Source of the DNA: Clostridiaceae bacterium Marseille-Q4145
Lineage (GTDB): Bacteria; Bacillota; Clostridia; Lachnospirales; Lachnospiraceae
Assembly (NCBI GenBank): GCA_018223365.1
Contig: JAGTTP010000001.1
Span: 620,001-684,000 of the forward strand
Length of the DNA stretch: 64,000 nucleotides
Reading direction: 5' to 3'
Under the pieces are notes generated by a model. That model saw only the letters and a program-made list of their open reading frames with translations, did not search any database and was not told the origin of the DNA. The translations under genes were made by a program, and so were the position numbers. Positions 28,101 through 34,245 of the stretch are shown here, piece by piece; position 1 is the stretch's first letter; every line of letters starts with the position of its first letter.

Positions 28101-28327
28101 TTTACTTCTTCCTGAACAGGTTCCGTCACCTGTTCACCAGCCGTTTCATCGCCAGTTACACTGGTTTTCTCGGTAACAGTTTCCTGTTCCTGATTTTCAT
28201 CCTGAACAGCCGTCAACTCTGACACTGCCGCCGCTTCTGCCGCATTTGCTTCCACAGGCAGACTGCCTGTCACCATGGCGCAGGTTAACACCAATGCCAA
28301 TACAGAAGCACATGTCTTTCTTTTCAT
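25169..28327 (-). CDS. Large secreted PQQ-propeller protein with dockerin, first gene of riboswitch operon
   Basis: A 1,052-residue exported protein. Order: signal peptide (1-30), a Glu/Gln/Thr-rich stalk with 13-residue repeats (about 40-150), beta-sandwich modules, a PEGA-like module (VTDKYGDRVWPFSDHTW), a PQQ/WD40-like propeller (about 480-900), an Ig-like region and a C-terminal dockerin (DVNGDGVVNIKDAILTYA, DVNGDGTVNIKDAILVYA). It shares its propeller and dockerin layout with the 1,495-residue protein that closes the operon. A cobalamin riboswitch and terminator lie upstream, so expression should fall when B12 is plentiful. ATG 28327 follows AAGGAGGG. Confidence 0.85.
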   Translation of the reverse strand: MKRKTCASVLALVLTCAMVTGSLPVEANAAEAAAVSELTAVQDENQEQETVTEKTSVTGDETAGEQVTEPVQEEVKQEEQTTEPGQEEVKQEEQTTESIQEEAKQEKQTTESAPKEVKKQEEQVTESAPKEETQEEQITEPTADQAAQEEQAAPVAAEVADSVKYLKDIQVYETLYWTGSADELRDPLKMEQCGEDEYNLYLYDNQWIGPFALVDLAEDAPEDTVITASWYHLFMEKQNSEKLTSGNYKQLSGIMTVSNGTLKTSDITVTASSKTTGKSQEVTIHILTVPCLEGLSIVDGSGEKVAVDGEEYDLFSRYGKDKWNSMTATTKSEKVVVTANPKVKDDACEILYNGETINEFSLNEGENPITITLKNKAGVTNTYKITITREADETGITRVTFVTDPKDALVVVTDKYGDRVWPFSDHTWKLQTGDNYTWTATKKGYIGKQDSFRVTSDTVSINLTKASANNKIDTSITAEWGNFRKGDDELGLTDAKTPYNPEDVELLWAAKYGAGYANAPSSPAIVDGDLVIVTGTTIRRIDKNTGVTKAQGTLTCEPGFSTVPVTYGDGMIFAPLNDGKIQAFNAKTLESLWVYTDKLGGQPITPITYKDGYIYEGFWNGETRNANFACISVTDEVPTRTTEMKYASWTYKRMGGFYWAGAYVTDKFAIVGTDDGASGCNTESASLLVFNRETGEVVDSWDGIRGDIRSNVSHDPESDRVFFTSKGGVLCNAKINWETGEITDKRSVVIADAKGNEYAMSTCTPSVYNGRIYIGISGTIQFGENASHAIGVYDLNEDGSMTQVYTYATKGYPQTSAMVTTAYFAEDQSVYVYLPYNAIPGGVVALKDKKGQTAPQTITGSDSSEIFTPVDPLKQYCICSTIADEYGTLYYKNDSCYLMALTSKVESIEVTEEPTSITEKNGTITAKGLKVVSHLKNGEQRDISDYVKVTKQDDGTYLVTYTYGFDNANYGLKTLTTTFGEATVIFGDVNGDGVVNIKDAILTYACVNRKTTFTEDQLRAADVNGDGTVNIKDAILVYAYVNRKISTFPIEE
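27875..28130 (-). repeat. Glu/Gln/Thr stalk repeats
   Basis: About six imperfect 36-45-bp units encode variants of QEEQTTEPGQEEVK in the N-terminal stalk of the first operon protein. The stalk likely extends the propeller away from the cell wall. Confidence 0.75.
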
Positions 28328-28410
28328 CTTTTTCCCTCCTTGTAATGATTTATTTTAAGAACGGGCAGTTTCTCTTCCGCTGAAGTTACACATCCGTCGT
28401 GCAAGCTTAC

Positions 28411-28443
28411 AAAAAAAGCTGCAGAACTTAAAAGTTCTGCAGC
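28411..28443 (-). terminator. Intrinsic terminator of the operon riboswitch
   Basis: A perfect 12-bp stem (28432-28443 with 28418-28429) with a 2-nt centre is followed by a run of seven T on the minus strand. It lies between the riboswitch and ATG 28327, the usual place for a transcription-control expression platform. Confidence 0.88.
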
Positions 28444-28489
28444 CGTTTTTCTGCCAGTTTCAAAATATGTAATTTATCATATGAAAAGT

Positions 28490-28622
28490 TTCTTCAGCAG
28501 ATCTTCTGACTTACATCTTTGAATACTAACAACGATGCTTACAGCGGCGGTGCCATCCAGGAATCTCACCCGGTTGTCTCTTAGCTTTTTGTTCTTCTCA
28601 GTTCAAAAAGCACTGAAGTCTT
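28490..28622 (-). promoter_or_regulatory. Cobalamin riboswitch upstream of the cohesin-dockerin operon
   Basis: On the minus strand the conserved core is present in order: AAGAGACAACC, GGGTGAGATTCC, GGCACCGCCGCTGTAA, then a B12-box version AGTCAGAAGATCTGCTG (28495-28511). In the B12 box the G-to-A and C-to-T changes keep the CAGA/TCTG pairing. P1 can form between CTTCAG near 28618 and CTGAAG near 28492. Cobalamin binding would favour the terminator at 28411-28443. Confidence 0.87.
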
Positions 28623-28634
28623 ATTTTCTACGAT

Positions 28635-29480
28635 TTACAAATACTCACACAGGAAATCATTCTCCTGGCAATACTTATCAATTTTGCTGCCTTTTCTGCA
28701 GCGTATGGTACAACTTCTGTTTACAATCCAGTCTCCTACAACCTCTGGATCACCTGGAATTTCCAGAACTTTTAATCGGTTACATCCGTGGAATACCCAT
28801 TTGCCAATTATTTTTACAGATTCCGGAATTCGCACATATTCTAACTGCGTACACTTAAAAAATGCGCTGTCACTAATCTTTACCAATCCATTCGGAAGAT
28901 GCAGTTCCGTTAATCCATTTTGATAAAATGCTTCTTCTTCGATTTCTTTCAATGTGGCAGGAAATTGAATGCCATCCAGCTCTTTGCATTTATAAAAAGC
29001 TCTAGGTCCAACTTTTTCCAGCTTTTCAGGAAGTACAATCATCTGAAGCCGATTGCATTCACGGAATACTTCTGGAGAAATCACGGTACTGAGATTTTCT
29101 GTTTCATATCGTATCTCTCGAACAGCTTTATTTTCCATAAATGCATTTTTCTCTATATAACGGAGACTCTTTGGAATATCCAACGTTTTCAAACTGGTAC
29201 ATCCCTGAAATGCACTTCTCTGTACGGTTCGCACCCCATCAAGGGTAAGGAACCGCAGATTACTGCATCCCTGAAATGCCTCTTCTCCAATCTCTTTTAC
29301 ACTGTTTCCAATCTGAAGCCTTTTCATCTTAATATTATTCTTCATTGCACCGCTTCCAATTCTGCGGTACGGCTCCGCAATTCTTATCTCACGGTCAACC
29401 ATCGACTTGCCCAAGCGCCTGTCAAACACATCATAATTGCGGTCTGATACCCAGACTCCGGTATGATAAATATTCCCCAT
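28635..29480 (-). CDS. BspA-type leucine-rich repeat protein
   Basis: A 281-residue protein of LRR_5 (BspA/Treponema-type) repeats. About nine units match LxxIxxxAFxxCxxLxxIxIP, e.g. SVKEIGEEAFQGCSNL and GPRAFYKCKELDGIQFP. There is no signal peptide or membrane helix, so it looks cytosolic or is exported in another way. I prefer ATG 29480 because AAGGGG lies six bases ahead; ATG 29498 lacks a site. It has its own promoter, riboswitch and terminator upstream, which makes it a B12-regulated gene in its own right. Its role is unknown; repeat proteins like this bind other proteins. Confidence 0.8.
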   Translation of the reverse strand: MGNIYHTGVWVSDRNYDVFDRRLGKSMVDREIRIAEPYRRIGSGAMKNNIKMKRLQIGNSVKEIGEEAFQGCSNLRFLTLDGVRTVQRSAFQGCTSLKTLDIPKSLRYIEKNAFMENKAVREIRYETENLSTVISPEVFRECNRLQMIVLPEKLEKVGPRAFYKCKELDGIQFPATLKEIEEEAFYQNGLTELHLPNGLVKISDSAFFKCTQLEYVRIPESVKIIGKWVFHGCNRLKVLEIPGDPEVVGDWIVNRSCTIRCRKGSKIDKYCQENDFLCEYL

Positions 29481-29531
29481 AATTCCCCTTACTGACATTC
29501 TGTCTCGTTAAGATTAGCTATCCCTAATAAT

Positions 29532-29568
29532 AAAAAAACACGTTTGCCCATGATACGCAAACGTGTTT
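29532..29568 (-). terminator. Intrinsic terminator of the LRR-gene riboswitch
   Basis: On the minus strand ACACGTTTGC and GCAAACGTGT form a 10-bp stem and run into eight T, between the second riboswitch and the LRR start codon. Confidence 0.88.
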
Positions 29569-29607
29569 ATGCACTCTAAAAAAATATCCAATTATCATAT
29601 AAAATCA

Positions 29608-29752
29608 TGCCATGAACAGTAGACTTCCTGGGTCACATTTCAACAGTTCTGCAGTAATGTTTGCTCTTCTGCAGATTCCTCCATGTTCACAGCGGCGTTG
29701 CCCCTTCGGATTCGCACCAAATTGTCTTTTCAGTTCTGCTTCTGTCTACACA
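29608..29752 (-). promoter_or_regulatory. Cobalamin riboswitch upstream of the LRR gene
   Basis: The minus strand reads AAAAGACAATTT, GGTGCGAATCC, GGGGCAACGCCGCTGTGA, matching the core of the first element. Near the 3' end is a degenerate B12-box, ACCCAGGAAGTCTACT (29617-29632). TAGAC and GTCTA can close P1. A strong promoter lies just upstream and a terminator just downstream. Confidence 0.8.
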
Positions 29753-29778
29753 GTTACAGACGCTCTGCTTCATTTCTA

Positions 29779-29807
29779 AGTATAGCTCATAAATCGTTAC
29801 AAGGCAA
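29779..29807 (-). promoter_or_regulatory. Sigma-A promoter of the second riboswitch unit
   Basis: TTGCCT (29802-29807), a 17-bp spacer and TATACT (29779-29784) on the minus strand start transcription some 20 bp before the riboswitch. Confidence 0.7.
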
Positions 29808-29841
29808 TGCTTATTTGTCACCTTTTTAACACGATTTATGT

Positions 29842-29872
29842 AAAAAAAATCCGGAATCATAACTGATTCCGG
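29842..29872 (-). terminator. Terminator of tRNA-Pro
   Basis: CCGGAATC and GATTCCGG form an 8-bp stem, with eight T after it on the minus strand, 46 bp beyond the tRNA 3' end. Confidence 0.88.
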
Positions 29873-29917
29873 TTCTGTTCAGTTATCCAGCAGATAACTG
29901 ACGCCCCTGCCAAGGAG

Positions 29918-29991
29918 TCGATGCGACAGGATTTGAACCTGCGACCTCTGCGTCCCGAACGCAGCGCTCTACCAAGCTGAGCCACGCATCG
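29918..29991 (-). tRNA. tRNA-Pro (CGG)
   Basis: The cloverleaf is complete: acceptor CGATGCG/CGCATCG, anticodon stem CTGCG/CGCAG with loop TTCGGGA (anticodon CGG at 29955-29957), T-arm with GGTTCAAATCC, and discriminator A. CCA is not encoded. It is the last clear host feature before the prophage. Confidence 0.95.
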
Positions 29992-30083
29992 TTATTTTGT
30001 TTTGCTCCATCACCAGAGCACTTGCTTAGTATACATCGGTTTTTCAGATTTGTAAAGAGTTTTTTTCAATTTTTTTATTTTTT

Positions 30084-30113
30084 AAAAATGTCAACATTAA
30101 ATTCGACATTTTT
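30084..30113. terminator. AT-rich inverted repeat near the prophage left end
   Basis: AAAAATGTC (30084-30092) and GACATTTTT (30105-30113) form a 9-bp stem with T-rich flanks on both sides. It could end transcription from the transposase gene, or form part of the element end. The rest of 29992-30239 shows no gene. Confidence 0.5.
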
Positions 30114-30239
30114 TCATGTTTTTATCGTTTTGCCGTTTTGCACAATACGTAGCCTGTTTTATTGTATATTTTCACTTTTAGGCAGCGCAATAGTAAGGCT
30201 GCCACTGCTGCCAGCCTCTCACGCTCCCTATTTTCGTTC

Positions 30240-31301
30240 TTATGCAAGCTGCTTTACCTCTTCCTCGAATAGTTCCCCTGCTGAATGATAGCCATGTATT
30301 TTGCGTGGGTATCCGTTTATCCAGTCCTCTATACTCTCTACCTCTTCCTCTGTCCTGTCGTCAAAATTTGTGCCTTTCGGTATCTTCCGGCGTATCATCT
30401 TATTTGTTACCTCATTTGTGCCACGCTCCCAACTGCTGTACGGGTGGCAGTAATATACCTTTGTCCGCTTTTCTCCCTCGTTGATAATAGAACGCTGTAA
30501 GCCCTCTGCATCTGCAAACTCGCTGCCGTTGTCTACTGTGATTGTCTTAAATACCCGCTTAAACATATCAGCGCCCCATTTTCTTTCTAATCTATCCAGT
30601 GCCGCTACTACTGCCTCGTCTGTATGGTCTGGCAGTTTAAATATAATCTCGTTTCTGGTTTTCCGCTCCGTCAGTACCAGCAACGTATTTTTTGACTTTC
30701 CCCGCTTACCTAAAACGCTGTCCATTTCCCAGTTGCCGAACTCTTCCCGTGTATCTATCTCTTTCGGGCGTTTGTCTATACTCTCTCCTGCTGCCGCCCT
30801 TTTCTGTTGCCTCTGTACTTTCTTATAATTTCTCTTCTTATTCTTCTTTACTGGCAAATTCTTATTAGACAACTTAAGGAAAATACCCTTATCAATGTAG
30901 CTGTATAAGGTCGTTACGCATACTGTTACGGAAAAGTCCCCCTCTTTTCCCTGTGCTTTCAATTCTCCCAGTACCGCAGCTGGGCTGTAATCTTCATTTA
31001 CTATTTTATCCTCTATATAATTTGCGTATGCAATATCGTTTCCTATTTTAAGTTGTGTACCCCTTGCCTTTAAATTTTCCTCTGCTTTCATTTGTGCCTT
31101 GTTTGGGCTATAACTTAATGTTTCTGTATAGTCGCTATTTCTGTGCATATATTCCCCTCGCTTAAGCTCATTGTATATAGTGCTGCGGTGTACGCCCAGC
31201 TGTTCTGCTATCTCTATCACGCTATGCCCTGCTTTTTTCAATGCCTCAATACTTATACGGTCTGTCCATGTCAGCTGTCGGCTGCCTTTCTTATTCGCCA
31301 T
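30240..31301 (-). CDS. IS30-family DDE transposase, probably part of the phage
   Basis: A 353-residue transposase: an N-terminal helix-turn-helix (RISIEALKKAGHSVIEIAEQ, HRSTIYNELKRGEY) and an IS30-type DDE core with WEMDSVLGK, TVDNGSEFAD and SSWERGTNEVTNKMIRRKIP. The IS30 hallmarks are thus complete. I find no terminal inverted repeat on its right side. Its ribosome site (GAGAGGTAGCAGAA before ATG) copies those of the phage tail genes, and a phage terminator precedes it. This suggests that it belongs to the phage, perhaps as its integration enzyme, rather than being a separate insertion sequence. Confidence 0.85.
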   Translation of the reverse strand: MANKKGSRQLTWTDRISIEALKKAGHSVIEIAEQLGVHRSTIYNELKRGEYMHRNSDYTETLSYSPNKAQMKAEENLKARGTQLKIGNDIAYANYIEDKIVNEDYSPAAVLGELKAQGKEGDFSVTVCVTTLYSYIDKGIFLKLSNKNLPVKKNKKRNYKKVQRQQKRAAAGESIDKRPKEIDTREEFGNWEMDSVLGKRGKSKNTLLVLTERKTRNEIIFKLPDHTDEAVVAALDRLERKWGADMFKRVFKTITVDNGSEFADAEGLQRSIINEGEKRTKVYYCHPYSSWERGTNEVTNKMIRRKIPKGTNFDDRTEEEVESIEDWINGYPRKIHGYHSAGELFEEEVKQLA

Positions 31302-31345
31302 TTCTGCTACCTCTCTTTCGTTCCTGTTCTTTCCCCATATACGAC

Positions 31346-31380
31346 GAAAAGCCGCAAACTCTTTTACAAGTCTGCGGCTT
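31346..31380 (-). terminator. Terminator between HIRAN and transposase genes
   Basis: AAGCCGCA and TGCGGCTT pair over 8 bp with a 16-nt loop, followed by TTTTCG on the minus strand. Confidence 0.7.
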
Positions 31381-31390
31381 ATGCCTTTAC

Positions 31391-31613
31391 CTATTTACAA
31401 CACTTTTTACAAGCGGTGTATTTCTTCTTTGCTTGGCTTAGCGGTATGCTCTTTGGGTTTTTCATTCCCGAACAGTTAGGCTTACTATGGTATTTTTTGT
31501 TGCTACGGTCTACATATACTGTAGTTTCTCCCGTATGCTGGCTTACGCTGGGCGTTGCGTCCTCGATTACGTCAAGTTCTATATTGCACCCGAACGTCTG
31601 TACCCCCCCCCCC
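31391..31613 (-). other. Out-of-frame continuation of the HIRAN gene with Cys-rich C-terminal domain
   Basis: Downstream of the 11-G tract the other frame stays open to TAG at 31391. It encodes QTFGCNIELDVIEDA, the expected last strand of a HIRAN domain, and then a His/Cys motif domain (VYVDRSNKKYHSKPNCSGM ... YTACKKCCK) of a kind I recall at the C-termini of exported or membrane proteins. A tract of 10 or 13 G would join it to the gene. Confidence 0.7.
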
Positions 31614-32075
31614 AGAAATTTCCAGTATTTCTGCGGTGTAGCGGGCTTTCGGGTACTTTCTCGCTAAGTCCCCCGCCAGTTCTGCCGATAGATTGCCTAT
31701 TACCTTATCGCCCCACTTTACGTATGCGGCAGGCTCTCCGTTGTATGTGTACTTTTCTACTGTAATATCTTCACTACCGGACATTTTGCTTAAAATATCC
31801 TGCCTGTTTTCTCCGTCCTCATTATTGAACGTCACGCCTACTACTTTCGTTCTGATTGTATCTAAAACCCTGCTACCAGATGCGGCGGCAGGCGCTGGTG
31901 TTCTGTTTCCGTTCTCTTTTCCTGCGCTTTTCTTTTTCAGTCCAAAATAGGCGCATACTGCCGCAATCACAATACAACCCACCCCACCTGTTATATTTCC
32001 AGACGGCAGCGCCGTTAAACCGCTTACTGCAAATAATGCAGCCACTACCAATAAAATTACCTTTTTCTTTGTCAT
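31572..32075 (-). CDS. Membrane protein with HIRAN domain, truncated at a poly-G tract
   Basis: As read, this is a 167-residue protein: two short membrane segments (LLVVAALFAVSGLTALP and GGVGCIVIAAVCAYFGL) and a HIRAN-like domain from residue 75 (TKVVGVTFNNEDGEN ... GNLSAELAGDLARKYP). HIRAN domains bind DNA ends or act in regulation. The chain leaves the HIRAN frame at GGGG (tract 31603-31613) and stops eight residues later at 31572. One base less in the tract would give a protein of about 227 residues that ends at 31391. It follows the XRE gene in the same transcription unit. Confidence 0.72.
   Translation of the reverse strand: MTKKKVILLVVAALFAVSGLTALPSGNITGGVGCIVIAAVCAYFGLKKKSAGKENGNRTPAPAAASGSRVLDTIRTKVVGVTFNNEDGENRQDILSKMSGSEDITVEKYTYNGEPAAYVKWGDKVIGNLSAELAGDLARKYPKARYTAEILEISGGGGTDVRVQYRT
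31603..31613 (-). repeat. 11-base G homopolymer inside the HIRAN gene
   Basis: Eleven consecutive C on the plus strand (G on the coding strand) lie exactly where the reading frame departs from the expected HIRAN domain. Such tracts change length readily. Confidence 0.9.
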
Positions 32076-32096
32076 AGTAAGCCCTCGCTTTCGTTT

Positions 32097-32294
32097 CTAC
32101 TTCAATTCTAAAATTTCATCAGCAGAGGCGTTAAGCTCTCTGCAAATTTTCGCAAGTGTTATTGCGTTTGGCGTAAGCTCGTTGTTTTCCCAGCGGCTTA
32201 TATCTTTCTGGTATACTTGCAGGCGCTCTGCAAGTTCCTTTTGCGTCACGCCTGCCGCTTTTCGTGCTTTTTTAATGTTTTCGCCTAAATTCAT
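32097..32294 (-). CDS. XRE-family phage regulator
   Basis: A 65-residue helix-turn-helix protein of the Cro/CI type: GENIKKARKAAGVTQKELAE, LQVYQKDISRWENNELTPN. This small size is that of a DNA-binding domain alone. The start overlaps the stop of the preceding 32-residue gene (ATGA). It is third in the unit driven by the promoter at 32656-32684, whose spacer carries a palindrome that this protein could bind. It is a candidate repressor, yet no divergent early promoter is next to it. Confidence 0.87.
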   Translation of the reverse strand: MNLGENIKKARKAAGVTQKELAERLQVYQKDISRWENNELTPNAITLAKICRELNASADEILELK

Positions 32295-32389
32295 GCCTTA
32301 CCTCTCTTTTCTCTTGCCCTCAAAATGAAAGCAACCAGCAGCTTTACCAGTCCTACTGCTACTAAAAATACTCCTAATTTTAAAAGCAT
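32291..32389 (-). CDS. Small membrane protein (32 residues)
   Basis: MLLKLGVFLVAVGLVKLLVA is one hydrophobic helix followed by a basic tail (LRAREKRGKA). The stop codon overlaps the XRE start as ATGA. The ribosome site is weak. The tight overlap and amphipathic make-up favour a real gene. Function unknown. Confidence 0.6.
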   Translation of the reverse strand: MLLKLGVFLVAVGLVKLLVAFILRAREKRGKA

Positions 32390-32432
32390 ACTCTTTACTC
32401 GGCTTTGGGTTTGTGTTATATTTCTTATAGGC

Positions 32433-32477
32433 GGCGGGCTTATCGCCCGCCTGTTGGTTAGGGCTTTCGCCCTAACC
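32433..32477 (-). other. Two tandem hairpins after the 39-residue gene
   Basis: GGTTAGGGC and GCCCTAACC (32456-32477) form a 9-bp stem with a GAAA loop over the stop codon of the 39-residue gene. A second 7-bp stem, GGCGGGC and GCCCGCC, follows at 32433-32451. Neither has a T-run, so they may stabilise or process the mRNA. Confidence 0.6.
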
Positions 32478-32591
32478 TATGTACTTACCAATTATGATAA
32501 GTATTGTTCCTATGATTAAGTCTATCACTGCACTGATTGCCAATTCTTGCCAGTTGATAGGCTTTTTCTTTTGTTTCTTTTTCTTACCCAT
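32472..32591 (-). CDS. Small membrane protein (39 residues), first gene of the regulator unit
   Basis: It starts at ATG 32591 behind AAAGGAGA and reads MGKKKKQKKKPINWQELA, then a hydrophobic helix (VIDLIIGTILIIIGKYIG). The Lys-rich head and single helix suggest a cytosolic-facing membrane peptide. It is the first gene after the consensus promoter. Function unknown; it may be a superinfection or lysogeny factor. Confidence 0.65.
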   Translation of the reverse strand: MGKKKKQKKKPINWQELAISAVIDLIIGTILIIIGKYIG

Positions 32592-32655
32592 TGTGCCGTT
32601 TCTCCTTTCCAGTGGCTTTGCCTCTTATTTGTTCTTATCTCCTTTCCATGATTTT

Positions 32656-32684
32656 ATTATATACCTTTTTCGGTATATTGTCAA
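32656..32684 (-). promoter_or_regulatory. Consensus promoter with internal operator for the phage regulator unit
   Basis: TTGACA (32679-32684), 17 bp and TATAAT (32656-32661): both hexamers are perfect. The spacer contains TATACC and GGTATA around a 6-nt centre, an inverted repeat placed to act as an operator, probably for the XRE protein of the same unit. Confidence 0.85.
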
Positions 32685-32757
32685 CACTTTTGTATAGATT
32701 TCTAAGAAAATCGCAAAAAAATAGAGGGCAGACAGCGAACCGCCCACCCTCGAAAAC

Positions 32758-34167
32758 TTAAGCTAATCTTGTGGCATAATCTAAGCTAATCCAGCCTGCG
32801 CCACTCTTCAAGCGTCCCCAGCCAGCACTTGCGCCCTGTCCGGCTTTCACTTCCACAATGGTAAATACTCCCTTTCCTGTGGTTTCTCCCGTCTTTGCAT
32901 AGTTCGTGCCTGCTCCTGTTCTGATATTAAGGTCTAAAATATCTACCTGTACGCTAAACGGAACGCCTGCGCTTGTCTGCTGCCCCGCTGCGGTATATAC
33001 CGCCTTGCCGTTATCATCATATACAGTATAACCCGCCTTGCAAGCGCTCTTTGCATTTTCCAGCGACGTAAACGCCCCCAGCTGGCTTGCTGCGTCCGTC
33101 CAGCTCTTGCGCACTCTGTAATACTTTGTACCGTTTCCTGCTGCATACTTTTTATAGTATCCCTCGCCGTACTCTGCACGCTTTTTCTTTACTGTTTCGC
33201 TCTGGTCTGCTGGCTTTTCATATCCAGTAAGAACGGCATCAGATGCAGCACGCACACTGCCCGCCTTTTTCAGTGCGTCCATTACTGCTGTGTATCCCTG
33301 CAATTCTTCCCATAAAAAGCCCAGCTGCATATTAAGGTCTGCAATGGATACGCCCGCCTGTTTTGCATGATTAAGCAACGCCTGCTTTCTGCTCCAATAC
33401 GTCCACTGCGCCAGCCCATAGCCTGCACTGTCCTTTACAAAATTGCCATAGCTGCCATTATCCACCGCTGCTGTATATTCTGCGTCCGTCTTACCCAGCT
33501 TATTGTTATAGGTGTTCTGTAAGTTGTTCGGCATAAGCCCGCTTTCAGCATACAGATTACCCATAATACCAGCCACGGCATAAGCATTTAAGCCCTTTCC
33601 TGTAAGAAAATTCCAGATTGTTTTTTCATTGCCGCCCTGCGGTGTTTCTGCCTGTCCGCTGATTTTACGCTTAAACTCGTCCCATGTGTGGGCGCTGGTG
33701 TTATATACATACGGGTTAGGGCAAATCTTGCCCGTTACGTCGTAATGTCTGATTACATGAGATGCAGGCACGCCGTATTTATTCATAAGGTAACGGGTAA
33801 GCTCTGCCGCTGCCTCTACTGTTGCGTCCTCAAAATACCAGTCTTTATCTGTTGCGCCCATGCTCTTTGTGTTTTTCTTCCTTACGCACATTTCAATACC
33901 GATACTATTAGCGTTTCGGCACTCTGCGTGCTTATAGCTCGACGCTCCGCAATGCCACGCTATATTAGCGTCCTCTACGCACTGCCATACCTCGCCGTTA
34001 AATCCTACAAAGTAATGCGCCGACGCATTTCTATTGCCGCCGCCATAATATCGGCAGTTGTCCTCTGCGCCGCCCAGTGCGCCTACATAATGGATAACAA
34101 TATACTTAATTCTGGAAACGCTGCCCTTATTGAAATTGTACTTACTTATCTTTCTGTTAATGTTCAT
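32758..34167 (-). CDS. Endolysin: N-acetylmuramoyl-L-alanine amidase with lysozyme-like and SH3 domains
   Basis: About 469 residues, starting at ATG 34167 behind AGGCAGGA; the TTG at 34215 adds 16 unlikely residues. Order: an amidase_2 domain (YIVIHYVGALGG ... SIGIEMCV ... SHVIRHYDVTGKICPNPY) with zinc-ligand His residues; a tail-lysozyme-like domain from about 185 (VAGIMGNLYAESGLMPNNLQ, GYGLAQWTYWSRK); an SPOR-like segment (YYRVRKSWTDAASQLGAFTS); and a C-terminal bacterial SH3 domain (LNIRTGAGTNYAKTGE). It cuts host peptidoglycan at lysis, after the holin encoded just upstream. Confidence 0.92.
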   Translation of the reverse strand: MNINRKISKYNFNKGSVSRIKYIVIHYVGALGGAEDNCRYYGGGNRNASAHYFVGFNGEVWQCVEDANIAWHCGASSYKHAECRNANSIGIEMCVRKKNTKSMGATDKDWYFEDATVEAAAELTRYLMNKYGVPASHVIRHYDVTGKICPNPYVYNTSAHTWDEFKRKISGQAETPQGGNEKTIWNFLTGKGLNAYAVAGIMGNLYAESGLMPNNLQNTYNNKLGKTDAEYTAAVDNGSYGNFVKDSAGYGLAQWTYWSRKQALLNHAKQAGVSIADLNMQLGFLWEELQGYTAVMDALKKAGSVRAASDAVLTGYEKPADQSETVKKKRAEYGEGYYKKYAAGNGTKYYRVRKSWTDAASQLGAFTSLENAKSACKAGYTVYDDNGKAVYTAAGQQTSAGVPFSVQVDILDLNIRTGAGTNYAKTGETTGKGVFTIVEVKAGQGASAGWGRLKSGAGWISLDYATRLA

Positions 34168-34245
34168 ATTTCCTGCCTTTCCGCATACAAAATAAGCGCC
34201 TGCGGTGTCCCGCAAGCGCTCTTTGCTGCTATGTCCTTATTATTC

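Noticed and set aside
8023..28327. Cellulosome for plant polysaccharide
   Set aside because: Cohesins and dockerins are present, but none of the proteins shows a glycoside hydrolase or carbohydrate esterase domain, and the operon is under a B12 riboswitch.
29918..29991. tRNA-Pro 3' end as the attachment site
   Set aside because: The prophage lies on the 5' side of the tRNA and no duplicated 3' tRNA segment is seen in the window. The right end is unseen, so this is not final.
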